A stretch of DNA of 41,822 nucleotides. Origin: Chitinophagaceae bacterium. Lineage in GTDB: Bacteria > Bacteroidota > Bacteroidia > Chitinophagales > Chitinophagaceae. The notes under the pieces are model-generated. The model saw only the letters and a list, made by a program, of their open reading frames with translations. It made no database searches and was not told where the DNA came from. Of this stretch, positions 24,885 to 33,154 are shown one piece after another; within the stretch, counting starts at the first letter, position 1, and each line of letters starts with the position of its first letter. The translations under genes and the position numbers were made by a program. The stretch covers positions 1 to 41,822 of the forward strand of contig CANCRC010000002.1 in assembly GCA_947380435.1 (NCBI GenBank). The letters run 5' to 3'.

Positions 24885-24915
24885 AAAAAAAAATCCCCCC
24901 CGTAAACGGGGAGGA
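24885..24915 (-). terminator. Minus-strand terminator after the Lys/Ala protein gene
   Basis: Read on the minus strand, TCCTCCCCG-TTTA-CGGGGGGGA forms a 9-bp stem (one G-T pair) followed by nine T. It lies 55 bp after the stop of the minus-strand gene at 24971 and 24 bp before the polX start, so it should end the rplU-rpmA unit and leave polX to its own promoter or read-through. Confidence 0.85.
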
Positions 24916-24970
24916 CTTCAAATCTATTTTTGCTGAAAGCAAAAAAGACGATTTAATTATCTTGCGATAA

Positions 24971-25108
24971 TTATTTCTTTTTAGCAGCTTTCTTCTTAGC
25001 AGCTTTCTTCTTAGGAGCAGCTTTTTTAGCAGCTTTCTTTTTAGGAGCAGCTTTTTTAGCAGCTTTTTTAGGAGCAGCTTTTTTAGCAGCTTTTTTAGCT
25101 TTTGCCAT
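24971..25108 (-). CDS. 45-residue Lys/Ala/Pro-only basic protein (histone H1-like tail)
   Basis: A short complete gene encodes only four amino acid types: 23 Lys, 18 Ala, 3 Pro and the initiator Met. It is built from AAKK and AAPKK(K) units, the same kind of repeat found in histone H1 tails and in bacterial H1-like or AlgP-type proteins, so binding to DNA or RNA by charge is likely. Codons alternate AAA/AAG and GCT throughout, giving an internal DNA repeat. It starts 75 bp after the rpmA stop on the same strand and ends before a strong terminator, so it is probably the third gene of the rplU-rpmA transcript and highly expressed. No folded domain is present. It may act on the nucleoid or ribosome; this is inference. 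Confidence 0.75.
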   Translation of the reverse strand: MAKAKKAAKKAAPKKAAKKAAPKKKAAKKAAPKKKAAKKKAAKKK

Positions 25109-25183
25109 GTTTTTTAGATTTAATGGTTAGTAAATATGTATTAAAAATAGAAAACTTTTTTAATAACTGCAAAATTATTTTTT

Positions 25184-25450
25184 TTAAGCTACTGTTTCTA
25201 CCGGTAGGATAGACACTGTGGTACGGTTATTTCTGCCTTTTTTAAACTCCACAATTCCGTTAGAAAGTGCGAATAATGTAAAGTCAGAGCCAACTCCAAC
25301 GTGTTTACCAGGATGGTATACAGTACCTCTTTGGCGTATAATGATGTTGCCAGATAATGCTGGTTGACCACCATAAATCTTAACACCTAAACGTTTGCTT
25401 TGGGAATCACGGCCGTTTTTTACGGAACCTTCCCCTTTTTTGTGTGCCAT
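25184..25450 (-). CDS. rpmA: 50S ribosomal protein L27
   Basis: L27 has 88 residues. Its flexible N-terminus reaches the peptidyl transferase centre. The protein starts directly with [16 protein letters not shown], so there is no cleavable N-terminal extension of the Firmicutes type. [30 protein letters not shown] and [14 protein letters not shown] are family-typical. It follows rplU by 67 bp in the usual order. Confidence 0.97.
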   Translation of the reverse strand: MAHKKGEGSVKNGRDSQSKRLGVKIYGGQPALSGNIIIRQRGTVYHPGKHVGVGSDFTLFALSNGIVEFKKGRNNRTTVSILPVETVA

Positions 25451-25517
25451 AGTATATTCTTTTTTCTAGCCTTTTATTAATAATGGATATATCTTCTTTA
25501 GTCCTGCCTTAGCTGGA

Positions 25518-25817
25518 TTAAGCGATGTTCTCGATTTTAATTTGTGTGTAATGTGTTCTGTGACCATGTTTCTTGCGGAAACCTTTACGTCTTTTCATTT
25601 TAAAGGCGATAACTTTATCACCTTGTACTAAGTCGTTTAGAATTTCAGCCTTCACTTTTACCTTGCTCGTAAAAGAGATGCTTCCATTGTTATCGACAAA
25701 TAAAACATCGTTGAATTCAACTTTGTCTCCGGTTTTACCTTGCAGGTGAGGTACATACAAGCTATCTCCTGCTTGTACTTTAAATTGTTGTCCTGCGATT
25801 TTAACTACTGCTAACAT
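25518..25817 (-). CDS. rplU: 50S ribosomal protein L21
   Basis: From the ATG at 25817 the protein is 99 residues, close to the E. coli length; a longer reading to 25868 would add a hydrophobic stretch that runs through the promoter and is not part of L21. L21 binds 23S rRNA domain I/II. MLAVVKIAGQQFKVQAGD at the start and KMKRRKGFRKKHGHRTHYTQIKI near the end are diagnostic. It is first in the unit rplU-rpmA-small basic protein, with a promoter element about 20 bp upstream. Confidence 0.96.
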   Translation of the reverse strand: MLAVVKIAGQQFKVQAGDSLYVPHLQGKTGDKVEFNDVLFVDNNGSISFTSKVKVKAEILNDLVQGDKVIAFKMKRRKGFRKKHGHRTHYTQIKIENIA

Positions 25818-25837
25818 AATGTCCAAAATTAGGACGG

Positions 25838-25868
25838 CAAAGGTAATTATTTTTATCCCAATTTGCAA
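25838..25868 (-). promoter_or_regulatory. Promoter of the rplU operon (TTG-N20-TACCTTTG)
   Basis: On the minus strand a TACCTTTG octamer (25838-25845) matches TAnnTTTG, and TTG (25866-25868) stands 20 bp upstream at the expected -33 place. The -7 element ends 20 bp before the rplU ATG. Confidence 0.7.
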
Positions 25869-25947
25869 TTAATTCTCAAAAAATATAATGGGGCCTCCAA
25901 ATTGCCTTAAAAACCCACATTTATCTGATTTTTAAGGACTAAAGTCA

Positions 25948-25979
25948 TTTGACAATAACTAAATTAGTACCTAATTTCG
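25948..25979 (+). promoter_or_regulatory. Probable promoter of the GH3-family gene
   Basis: TTTG (25948-25951) is followed after 20 bp by TAATTTCG (25972-25979), one mismatch from TAnnTTTG. It lies 19 bp before the ATG at 25999 and is divergent from the rplU promoter in the same gap. Confidence 0.5.
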
Positions 25980-25998
25980 CCTCGTTCTATCTATAATA

Positions 25999-27510
25999 AT
26001 GTATCCGAATATGATTAATGTCAAATCTTTATTGGCCAAACCCTTTGCAGGTGTCATTCATCGTCTAATACAAAAGGATCGCAAAACCGCCCTCAAAGAT
26101 CAACAAGACATTCTAAATCAATTAATTAAACTAGGAAAAACCACCCTTTTTGGTAAAGAACACCATTTTGACCAAGTTAACGACTACCCAAGCTTTCAAA
26201 AAGCAGTGCCTTTAAGAGACTACGAGCAGTTCATTCCCTATATCGACCAAATTAAAAAAGGAACTCAAAATGTGCTTTGGAAGGGCCGACCTATCTATTT
26301 TGCTAAAACTAGCGGTACCACCAGCGGGGTTAAATACATACCCATTACCAAGGACTCAATAGACAATCATATTAATGGGGCCAGAAATGCCATACTTGCC
26401 TATATGTCTGTAACGGGAAATACCCAGTTTGCAGGGGGTAAAATGATATTTCTAAGCGGTTCTCCCGAACTAGAACGAGTGGGCGGTATTCCCACCGGAA
26501 GATTAAGTGGTATAGTGAATCATCATATACCTCAATATTTAAGAGGGAACCAACTACCTAGCTTTGAAACCAATTGTATAGAAGAGTGGGAAGAGAAACT
26601 AGATAAGATAGTTGCAGAAACAGTAGGCAAGGACTTGACATTAATTGGAGGCATTCCACCTTGGGTGCAAATGTATTTTGATAGAATAGTAGAAATTACT
26701 GGGAAGCCCGTGATTGAAATTTTTCCCAACCTTCAAGTATTAGTGCAGGGGGGTGTGAATTTCGAACCCTATAAAACGAAACTATTTGATACCATCGGAA
26801 AACAATTGGATACCATTGAATTATTTCCCGCAAGCGAAGGTTTCTTTGCTTATCAAGATACAAGAACAGAGCCAGGATTATTATTAAATACCAATAGCGG
26901 TATTTTTTATGAGTTCATTCCACTTGCTAGTGTGCATGAGGAAGCACCTGAAAGAATTTCACTCGCTGATGTGAAGTTAGGAGAACAGTATGCCTTGGTC
27001 ATTAATAGCAATGCAGGTTTATGGGGTTATCATTTGGGAGACACCATTAAGTTTGTAAGTATTGACCCCTACAGAGTCATTGTTACCGGAAGAGTAAAAC
27101 ATTTTATATCGGCCTTTGGAGAACATGTGATTGGAGAAGAGGTAGAGCAAGCCTTATTAGAAGTAGCCAAGCATATGGATGTATCGGTGGTTGAATTTAC
27201 AGTGGCTCCTTTTATTCAGCAAGGGGAAGGGAAAAGTTACCACGAATGGTTTATTGAATTTGAAAAGAAGCCCGCAGATATGGCTTTGTTTAGTAAGAGT
27301 TTGAACGAAGCACTTTGTACTAAGAATGTTTATTACGAGGATTTAATGGCTGGGTCTATTTTAGCGCCTTTGCAAATTAAACCAATGCAAAAAAATGCCT
27401 TTATCAATTATATGAGAGCAAAAGGTAAACTAGGGGGGCAAAATAAAGTACCTCGTTTAAGCAATGACCGAGTTATTGCCGATGAGTTAATGCAATATAT
27501 TGCGCCATAA
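25999..27510 (+). CDS. GH3-family acyl-adenylating enzyme
   Basis: This 503-residue protein belongs to the family of plant GH3 (auxin-responsive promoter) proteins, members of the ANL adenylating superfamily that activate a carboxylic acid with ATP and pass it to an amino acid or thiol. The ATP loop is FAKTSGTTSGVKYIPI (about residues 104-119), then FPASEGFFAY and an ANL hinge-like region VTGRVKHFISAFGEHVIGEEVE. Plants use the family for hormone conjugates; the bacterial substrate is unknown and no plant-hormone role should be assumed. Start could be 25999 or the in-frame ATG at 26011. dxr follows after 41 bp on the same strand. Confidence 0.85.
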   Translation: MYPNMINVKSLLAKPFAGVIHRLIQKDRKTALKDQQDILNQLIKLGKTTLFGKEHHFDQVNDYPSFQKAVPLRDYEQFIPYIDQIKKGTQNVLWKGRPIYFAKTSGTTSGVKYIPITKDSIDNHINGARNAILAYMSVTGNTQFAGGKMIFLSGSPELERVGGIPTGRLSGIVNHHIPQYLRGNQLPSFETNCIEEWEEKLDKIVAETVGKDLTLIGGIPPWVQMYFDRIVEITGKPVIEIFPNLQVLVQGGVNFEPYKTKLFDTIGKQLDTIELFPASEGFFAYQDTRTEPGLLLNTNSGIFYEFIPLASVHEEAPERISLADVKLGEQYALVINSNAGLWGYHLGDTIKFVSIDPYRVIVTGRVKHFISAFGEHVIGEEVEQALLEVAKHMDVSVVEFTVAPFIQQGEGKSYHEWFIEFEKKPADMALFSKSLNEALCTKNVYYEDLMAGSILAPLQIKPMQKNAFINYMRAKGKLGGQNKVPRLSNDRVIADELMQYIAP

Positions 27511-27551
27511 AAAAATAATAGCTTAATTTTAATTTCTAAGAAAACTATTGG

Positions 27552-28709
27552 ATGAGTCAAAAAAGAATTGCCATTTTCGGATCAACAGGGTCAATAGGGA
27601 AACAAACCCTTGAGGTAATTGCTGCACATCCTGAATTATTTGTTGCTGAAATATTAACAGCCCATTCCAACGAGTCTTTATTAATTGAGCAAGCATTATT
27701 ATTTCAACCCAATATGGTCGTAATAGTGGATGTTACAAAATATGCCACTGTTAAAAAAGCATTAGAAGGTAAACCCATCAAAGTTTTTGCAGGAGAGGAA
27801 GCATTAGAGCAAGTGGCTGCCATGGATTGTTATGATTTTATGATGGCAGGTATTGTAGGCTTTGCAGGATTAAAACCAACACTAACGGCAGTTGAGAATG
27901 GAAAGGCCGTTGGTCTTGCCAATAAAGAAACTTTAGTTGTAGCTGGAGATATAGTTATGCGCAAAGCAAAAGAAAATAGAGCAGCCATTATTCCAGTGGA
28001 CAGCGAGCACTCCGCTATTTTTCAATGCTTAGTAGGAGAGCAAAATAATCCTATTGAAAAAATAATTCTTACTGCAAGTGGGGGCCCTTTCTTAGGAAAG
28101 AAACCTAATTTCTTAGTGAATGTAAAACGCGATCATGCTTTGCAACATCCTAATTGGTCAATGGGGGCTAAAATATCTATAGACTCTGCAACCCTTATGA
28201 ATAAAGGGCTGGAGATGATTGAAGCTAGATGGTTATTTAATTTAGCACCTCATCAAATTAAGGTAGTGGTGCACGCGCAAAGTATTATTCATAGTATGGT
28301 GCAGTTTGAAGATGGTAGTATAAAAGCACAAATGGGGCTGCCCGATATGAAATTGCCTATTCAATATGCCATGGCATTTCCACAAAGATTAAAAAACAAT
28401 TTCCCAAGGTATACTTTTGATAAGCCGAATCAATTAAGTTTTGACGAGCCCGATACAAGAACATTTAGAAATTTACATTTAGCGAAAGAAGCGATGGAAA
28501 AAGGAGGCAATACACCCTGTGTTTTAAATGCAGCGAATGAAATTGCGGTCTATGCTTTTTTAAGAAATAGAATTGGATTTTTAGAGATGACAGAGCTTAT
28601 TGAAAAAACTTTAGAAAAAATTAACTATATCGCCACTCCAAGTTTGGAAGATTATTTTGAAACCGATGGAGAGGCGCGTAACTTCGCAGCCTCTTTAATA
28701 CAATTATAA
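27552..28709 (+). CDS. dxr: 1-deoxy-D-xylulose-5-phosphate reductoisomerase
   Basis: Dxr (385 residues, normal length) rearranges and reduces DXP to MEP with NADPH, the committed step of the MEP isoprenoid pathway. The NADPH loop GSTGSIGKQTLEV is at residues 9-21; ANKETLVVAG, the metal site PVDSEHSAIFQCL, TASGGPF and KISIDSATLMNKGLEMIEA follow in the proper order. It is placed before rseP with only 3 bp between stop and start, an arrangement common in bacteria that links isoprenoid and envelope functions. Isoprenoids made here would supply undecaprenyl carriers and quinones. Confidence 0.97.
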   Translation: MSQKRIAIFGSTGSIGKQTLEVIAAHPELFVAEILTAHSNESLLIEQALLFQPNMVVIVDVTKYATVKKALEGKPIKVFAGEEALEQVAAMDCYDFMMAGIVGFAGLKPTLTAVENGKAVGLANKETLVVAGDIVMRKAKENRAAIIPVDSEHSAIFQCLVGEQNNPIEKIILTASGGPFLGKKPNFLVNVKRDHALQHPNWSMGAKISIDSATLMNKGLEMIEARWLFNLAPHQIKVVVHAQSIIHSMVQFEDGSIKAQMGLPDMKLPIQYAMAFPQRLKNNFPRYTFDKPNQLSFDEPDTRTFRNLHLAKEAMEKGGNTPCVLNAANEIAVYAFLRNRIGFLEMTELIEKTLEKINYIATPSLEDYFETDGEARNFAASLIQL

Positions 28710-28712
28710 TAT

Positions 28713-30062
28713 ATGTATATTTTAGCAATGGATTTTGCAGCAGTGGGTGTAAAAACAGCACAGTTTATTTTATCTTTTTCAATAATAGTAGTCTTACATG
28801 AATTAGGACATTTTATTCCTGCTCGTTTATTTAAAACACGTGTAGAGAAATTTTATTTATTTTTTAATCCAGGCTTTAGCCTTTGGAAAAAGAAAATAGG
28901 AGAAACTGAATACGGTATTGGATGGATTCCTTTTGGAGGCTATGTGAAAATTTCAGGAATGATTGATGAGAGCATGGATAAGGAGCAATTAAATAAAGCA
29001 CCAGAGGATTGGGAATTAAGATCGAAACCTGCTTACCAAAGATTAATTGTGATGTTAGGAGGGGTAATTGTGAATGTATTATTAGCCATTGTTATATTTA
29101 TTGGTATTGGTTGGTATTGGGGCGATGATTATTTACCCGCCAAAAATGTAAGCTATGGTGTGCATGTTAGTGATATTGCTAAGCAAATGGGTGTTCAAGA
29201 TGGAGATATAATTGTTTCTCTTGATCATAAAGAATTAGAAAATTTTGATGCATTAGAATCAAAATTAATTTTAGCCAATCCAAAAACATTGGAAGTGAAA
29301 AGAGGAGATAGTTTAGTTTCTTTAGCTATACCAGCGGGATTAGCTACCTCTATTGCAAAATTTAAAAAGACAGCACCCTTTGTAATTCCCCGTGTGCCTG
29401 TTATTATTGATTCAGTTGGGAAGTCGGCTGTTATTCTAGAAGGAGCCCTCAATAAAAATGATACTTTATTGAAAATGAATAATACAAGTATTAGGTATCA
29501 GTATGAATTTGTAGAGGTGAAAGAAAAGTATGCCGATTCAATTGTTATGATTACCGCTAAGAGAGGAGATGACACTGTGTATATAAAAACATTAGTAAAT
29601 AATAAAGGGCAGTTGGGTTTGTTTGTAAAACTACCATATGCATTATTTAAAACAGTGCATAAAGAATTTACTTTCTTGCAAGCTATTCCAGCAGGGGCAA
29701 ATCGTTGCTATACTACATTGGATAATTATATTCAAGGCATCAAACAAATTTTTACGGGCAAGGTAAACCCCAACGATTCTTTGGGTAGCTTAATTAGCAT
29801 TGGAAATACTTTCCCGTCTGCTTGGGATTGGGAACGTTTTTGGACTTTGACTGCCATATTCTCTATTATACTTGCCTTTATGAACGTGTTACCAATTCCT
29901 GCCTTAGATGGGGGTCATGCACTGTTTATTATAGTAGAAATGATTACAGGGAAGAAGCCTAGTGATAAGTTTATGGAATACGCTCAAGTAGTGGGCATGA
30001 TGCTCATGTTTGGCCTAATGTTATACGCTTTAGGGCTTGACTTTTGGCGATTATTTAAGTAA
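28713..30062 (+). CDS. rseP: RseP-type site-2 intramembrane zinc metalloprotease
   Basis: The protein has 449 residues, or 444 if the ATG at 28728 is used; the ATG at 28713 lies 3 bp after dxr. The first helix contains the zinc motif HELGH (residues 29-33), and the C-terminal helix has NVLPIPALDGGHALF with the third metal ligand Asp. The segment about 125-330 is a PDZ-like periplasmic region (MGVQDGDIIVSLDHKE and a second degenerate copy). In other bacteria this enzyme cleaves membrane anti-sigma factors and remnant signal peptides; no sigma/anti-sigma pair is nearby, so its substrate here is open. tmRNA follows. Confidence 0.95.
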   Translation: MYILAMDFAAVGVKTAQFILSFSIIVVLHELGHFIPARLFKTRVEKFYLFFNPGFSLWKKKIGETEYGIGWIPFGGYVKISGMIDESMDKEQLNKAPEDWELRSKPAYQRLIVMLGGVIVNVLLAIVIFIGIGWYWGDDYLPAKNVSYGVHVSDIAKQMGVQDGDIIVSLDHKELENFDALESKLILANPKTLEVKRGDSLVSLAIPAGLATSIAKFKKTAPFVIPRVPVIIDSVGKSAVILEGALNKNDTLLKMNNTSIRYQYEFVEVKEKYADSIVMITAKRGDDTVYIKTLVNNKGQLGLFVKLPYALFKTVHKEFTFLQAIPAGANRCYTTLDNYIQGIKQIFTGKVNPNDSLGSLISIGNTFPSAWDWERFWTLTAIFSIILAFMNVLPIPALDGGHALFIIVEMITGKKPSDKFMEYAQVVGMMLMFGLMLYALGLDFWRLFK

Positions 30063-30077
30063 TTCAGCAATTTGTTG

Positions 30078-30085
30078 TAATTTTG
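30078..30085 (+). promoter_or_regulatory. Bacteroidota -7 promoter element for tmRNA
   Basis: TAATTTTG matches TAnnTTTG and lies 37 bp before the mature tmRNA 5' end, after the rseP stop, so the precursor would carry a leader of about 30 nt removed by RNase P. No clear -33 TTG was found. Confidence 0.55.
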
Positions 30086-30122
30086 TAGGTTCGAATTAAG
30101 TTTTATCTCATAAGATACAATT

Positions 30123-30493
30123 GGGGTCGTATGGTTTTGACAGCAGTCGTAGCGGTTGGGGTAAGCATGCAGTGCGTTGGGTAATTAGCACTTTAATCTG
30201 AATACCAAACAATCAAAAGGCGAAGCAAATTTTGCCATGGCTGCTTAATTCAGTGAATTAACTTCCATTTTGGTCGAGAGAGAAGGCAGGCCTGTTGCCC
30301 GCTCCTCAGCCTAATTAAAAACAAAACAGGATGCGATAAAACTAGGCTGTGCCTTTTATTTAAGTACTATCCAGCTAAGCGAATAATTGGTTTGTGTTTT
30401 TCCTGCTATTCGCCGACAAGTAATAAAACAATAAGCATGTAGAAGACCAATGGTAACATTGTTTGGACAGGGGTTCGACTCCCCTCGACTCCA
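30123..30493 (+). ncRNA. ssrA: Transfer-messenger RNA (tmRNA)
   Basis: This is a one-piece tmRNA that rescues stalled ribosomes by adding a degradation tag. The 5' end GGGGTCGT pairs with CGACTCC (30486-30492) as a 7-bp acceptor stem (one G-T pair), A30493 is the discriminator, and GGGGTTCGACTCCCC forms the T arm. The next bases are CAA, so the CCA end is not encoded and must be added. The tag frame after the pseudoknot region reads GGC GAA GCA AAT TTT GCC ATG GCT GCT TAA (30219-30248), giving A-GEANFAMAA with the alanine from charging. The end AMAA is like other Bacteroidota tags. Length of 371 nt is normal. Confidence 0.95.
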
Positions 30494-30499
30494 CAAAAA

Positions 30500-30530
30500 A
30501 ACCTCACCCATAATTCGGTGAGGTTTTTTT
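30500..30530. terminator. Bidirectional terminator between tmRNA and pepP
   Basis: The stem AACCTCACC / GGTGAGGTT has an 8-nt loop; seven T follow on the plus strand and seven A precede it, so it can end tmRNA on the plus strand and the aminopeptidase on the minus strand. Confidence 0.9.
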
Positions 30531-30558
30531 ATTGAATCTTATTTCAATGAACGAAAAT

Positions 30559-31959
30559 TTATTTTTTAAATATACTTTTCTCTTTAGCCATTTTTTCAAT
30601 AGCCTCCACGGTACGAGGAGCACCTGCCGATAAATTTTTACTACCAGTTTCAGTAATTAAAATATCATCTTCAATTCTTACACCAATGCTCCACCATTTT
30701 TTATCACAATTACTTCCTGGTGGAATATAAATTCCTGGCTCCACTGTTAAGACCACACCTGGTAATAATGTACGCGGTCCCATATCGTGCACATCAAGTC
30801 CTAAATGATGCGAAGTGCCATGCGGAAAATATTTTCTGGCCTCTGTTTCATTCGCAGCAATGCCTAATTCTATTAAACCATCGTTTACTACTTTTCTTGC
30901 TGCAGCATCTGCGGCAGCAAAGGGAGCGCCTGGTATACAAGCGGCAATACCTGCATCTTGTGCTTTTAATACTAATTCATAAATTATTTTTTGAGCGGCT
31001 GTGAATTTTCCACCAGCAGGCACTGTTCTTGTAACGTCTGCACTATAGCCATGGTATTCAGCAGCGCAATCACTTAATAACATTTCACCCTCATTGATGG
31101 TTTTTAAATTAGTGATATAGTGTAGTACGCATGAATTTTCTGCAGCGCCATTAATACTAGGGTAACCCGGATACTCAGAACCATTGTTTTTAAAATGATA
31201 TTCCATAATGGCTTGTGCTTGGTATTCAGCCATGCCTGGTTTAATGGCACGCATTACATCGCTATGGCCTTCGCAGCTAATAGCAGCAGCTTTTGCAATT
31301 AAAGCAATCTCCTCTGGTTGTTTAATACCACGCAGACTACTTAATATCATTTGTGTGCTTCTTCCTGCAATAGGCTTGTTTTGTGTATTGATAATACTAT
31401 CTACAATATTCGCCATATGAGAAAGGGGATCTTCTACTCTTTTGTATTTTGAAAAAATTCCCTCGCCGCGATAAGCGGAGTAAATAGAATCAATACTGCT
31501 AAAATCAATAGTGTTAGGAGCAAATTGGTCGTTGGTAAAAACATTCTCCATTTTATAACGAGCCTTTACACCTTCCACACCTAAAATTTTACCCGTCCAC
31601 AATTCTTTTTGTGGGTCACGATTTTTTACAAAAATAAATTCAGTACCTGTTTTATTTAAAATAGTAACGGGTTGTTTAAATAATAATAACATAGCATCCG
31701 ATTCTTCTAGTCCAGTGAAGTAATAGAAGTTTTTACTTTGTGCATATTGGAAGTCGACATCGTTATTTCTTACGCGTACTTGAGAAGCGAAGAAAATGCC
31801 CACACCATTTGCAGATAATTTTTCTTTAAAAGCTGCACGACGGCCTGCGTGAAAAGCAGGGCTTAAATAATCGGTAGGGTACTGACTAGTTTGTTGTGCA
31901 ATTGTTAATAAAGGGGCTACTATGATGAGTAACCAGGAAAGAAATCTTTTTGTATTCAT
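30559..31959 (-). CDS. pepP: Exported Xaa-Pro aminopeptidase (aminopeptidase P, M24B)
   Basis: From the ATG at 31959 the product is 466 residues with a signal peptide (MNTKRFLSWLLIIVAPLLTIAQ); a longer frame to 32091 adds a non-signal extension and is rejected. It removes the N-terminal residue before proline. The N-terminal creatinase-like domain (about 35-200) precedes the pita-bread metallopeptidase domain, whose metal ligands appear in LLSDCAAEYHGYSADVTR (two Asp), FPHGTSHHLGLDVHD (His), TVEPGIY (Glu) and IGVRIEDD (Glu). Export to the periplasm, unlike cytoplasmic E. coli PepP, fits a group of exported peptidases in this window (M14, ggt). It is flanked by the tmRNA terminator and a 187-bp gap before the DUF1080 gene, with no clear promoter element. 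Confidence 0.9.
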   Translation of the reverse strand: MNTKRFLSWLLIIVAPLLTIAQQTSQYPTDYLSPAFHAGRRAAFKEKLSANGVGIFFASQVRVRNNDVDFQYAQSKNFYYFTGLEESDAMLLLFKQPVTILNKTGTEFIFVKNRDPQKELWTGKILGVEGVKARYKMENVFTNDQFAPNTIDFSSIDSIYSAYRGEGIFSKYKRVEDPLSHMANIVDSIINTQNKPIAGRSTQMILSSLRGIKQPEEIALIAKAAAISCEGHSDVMRAIKPGMAEYQAQAIMEYHFKNNGSEYPGYPSINGAAENSCVLHYITNLKTINEGEMLLSDCAAEYHGYSADVTRTVPAGGKFTAAQKIIYELVLKAQDAGIAACIPGAPFAAADAAARKVVNDGLIELGIAANETEARKYFPHGTSHHLGLDVHDMGPRTLLPGVVLTVEPGIYIPPGSNCDKKWWSIGVRIEDDILITETGSKNLSAGAPRTVEAIEKMAKEKSIFKK

Positions 31960-32146
31960 TGCGTTTAATTTTTGCAGTTTAAAGCTAATTGGTTTTTTTG
32001 AGAATAAGAAAAACAAATACCCAGTCCTATTCATCCAAATACCAGTACCATTTATCCTATTTTTATATAAATACCTAGCTTTCTTAGCCATATTTTCTTA
32101 CATTTAGTACGTGATTTTTTACATTATATATTTAATTTAAACAGAT

Positions 32147-33088
32147 ATGAAAAAGTATTGCATCTTAGTATTAGTAGGGCTTTTAGCCTTTGTTTCAAAT
32201 AATAAAGTATTGGCAGAAGAGATTAAAGCAGCACCTATTGAAGGCAGATGGGATTTGACGGTGAATTTTAATGGAAAAATGGCAGCCTCTTGGTTGGAAG
32301 TAAGACATTCTGGTATAAAAACTTTAACAGGACATTTTGTTTGGGAATCGGGAAGTGCCCGTCCTATTTCAGAAGTTTTTTTCAAAGAGGGTAAGGTAAA
32401 TTTTCATATTCCTGCACAGTTTGATGTAAGCGATAAAGAAATGATTTTTGAAGCCACACTGAAGGATGATAAATTAGTCGGCACCATTCTTAGTCCATTA
32501 GGTAAAACTTTCACTTTTACAGGTGTTCGAGCGCCTCGCTTAATTTCAAATAAAAAACCAGTTTGGGGGAAGTCTATACAATTATTCAATGGTAAAAATT
32601 TAGACGGCTGGCAGGCCTTGGGTAAAAACCAATGGGTAGTGGAGAATGGAGTTTTGAAAAGTCCACAATCAGGTGCGAATATTAGATCTGTAGCAACATT
32701 TAACGATTTTAAATTACATATTGAATTCCGTTATCCTAAAGAAAGTAATAGTGGTGTGTATTTAAGAGGAAGGTATGAAGCACAAGTAGAAGATAGCAAG
32801 GGAAGAGAGCCTTTGAATATTTATTTGGGAGGTATCTATGGTTTTATAGACCCTTTATTCAATATGGCTAAGGAGGCTGGAGAATGGCAGACTTATGATA
32901 TAACATTAGTGGGTAGAGTAGTGACTGTAGTTTTAAATGGTACTACTGTAATTTATAATCAACAAATTCCTGGTATTACTGGTGGCGCCTTAGATAGCAA
33001 TGAAGGGGAGCCAGGGCCTATTATGATGCAAGGAGACCATGGTCCTATTGAATATAGAAACATTATCATTATACCAGCTAAAAACTAA
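32147..33088 (+). CDS. Exported DUF1080 (3-keto-disaccharide hydrolase-like) protein
   Basis: This 313-residue protein has a signal peptide (about 1-23, ending VLAEE). Residues about 142-311 form the DUF1080 concanavalin-like beta-sandwich, beginning with IQLFNGKNLDGWQ, then WVVENGVLKS, LHIEFRYPKESNSGVYLRGRYE and the end GPIMMQGDHGPIEYRNI. Some family members hydrolyse 3-keto-glucosides made by GMC/Gfo-type oxidoreductases; none of those is adjacent. Residues about 28-130 form a separate beta-rich domain (EGRWDLTVNFNGKMAASWLEV), which resembles lipocalin-like domains seen before DUF1080. Role probably in saccharide breakdown outside the cytoplasm; substrate not determined. Confidence 0.85.
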   Translation: MKKYCILVLVGLLAFVSNNKVLAEEIKAAPIEGRWDLTVNFNGKMAASWLEVRHSGIKTLTGHFVWESGSARPISEVFFKEGKVNFHIPAQFDVSDKEMIFEATLKDDKLVGTILSPLGKTFTFTGVRAPRLISNKKPVWGKSIQLFNGKNLDGWQALGKNQWVVENGVLKSPQSGANIRSVATFNDFKLHIEFRYPKESNSGVYLRGRYEAQVEDSKGREPLNIYLGGIYGFIDPLFNMAKEAGEWQTYDITLVGRVVTVVLNGTTVIYNQQIPGITGGALDSNEGEPGPIMMQGDHGPIEYRNIIIIPAKN

Positions 33089-33120
33089 TTATTTATAAAA
33101 TAGAATTATGCATGGTATAA

Positions 33121-33153
33121 AAAAAGCCCCTCAATTTATCGAGGGGCTTTTTT
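33121..33153. terminator. Bidirectional terminator between DUF1080 and nitroreductase genes
   Basis: AAAAAGCCCCTC / GAGGGGCTTTTT is a 12-bp stem with a 7-nt AATTTAT loop, A-run on the left and T-run on the right. It sits between convergent genes and should serve both; it ends 2 bp before the nitroreductase stop codon. Confidence 0.92.
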
Positions 33154-33154
33154 A

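Noticed and set aside
25999-27510. Plant-hormone (auxin) conjugation role from GH3 similarity
   Set aside because: Bacterial family members have unknown acids as substrates and no hormone genes are nearby.
31960-32091. 44-residue N-terminal extension of the aminopeptidase
   Set aside because: It would bury a clear signal peptide that begins at the ATG at 31959.
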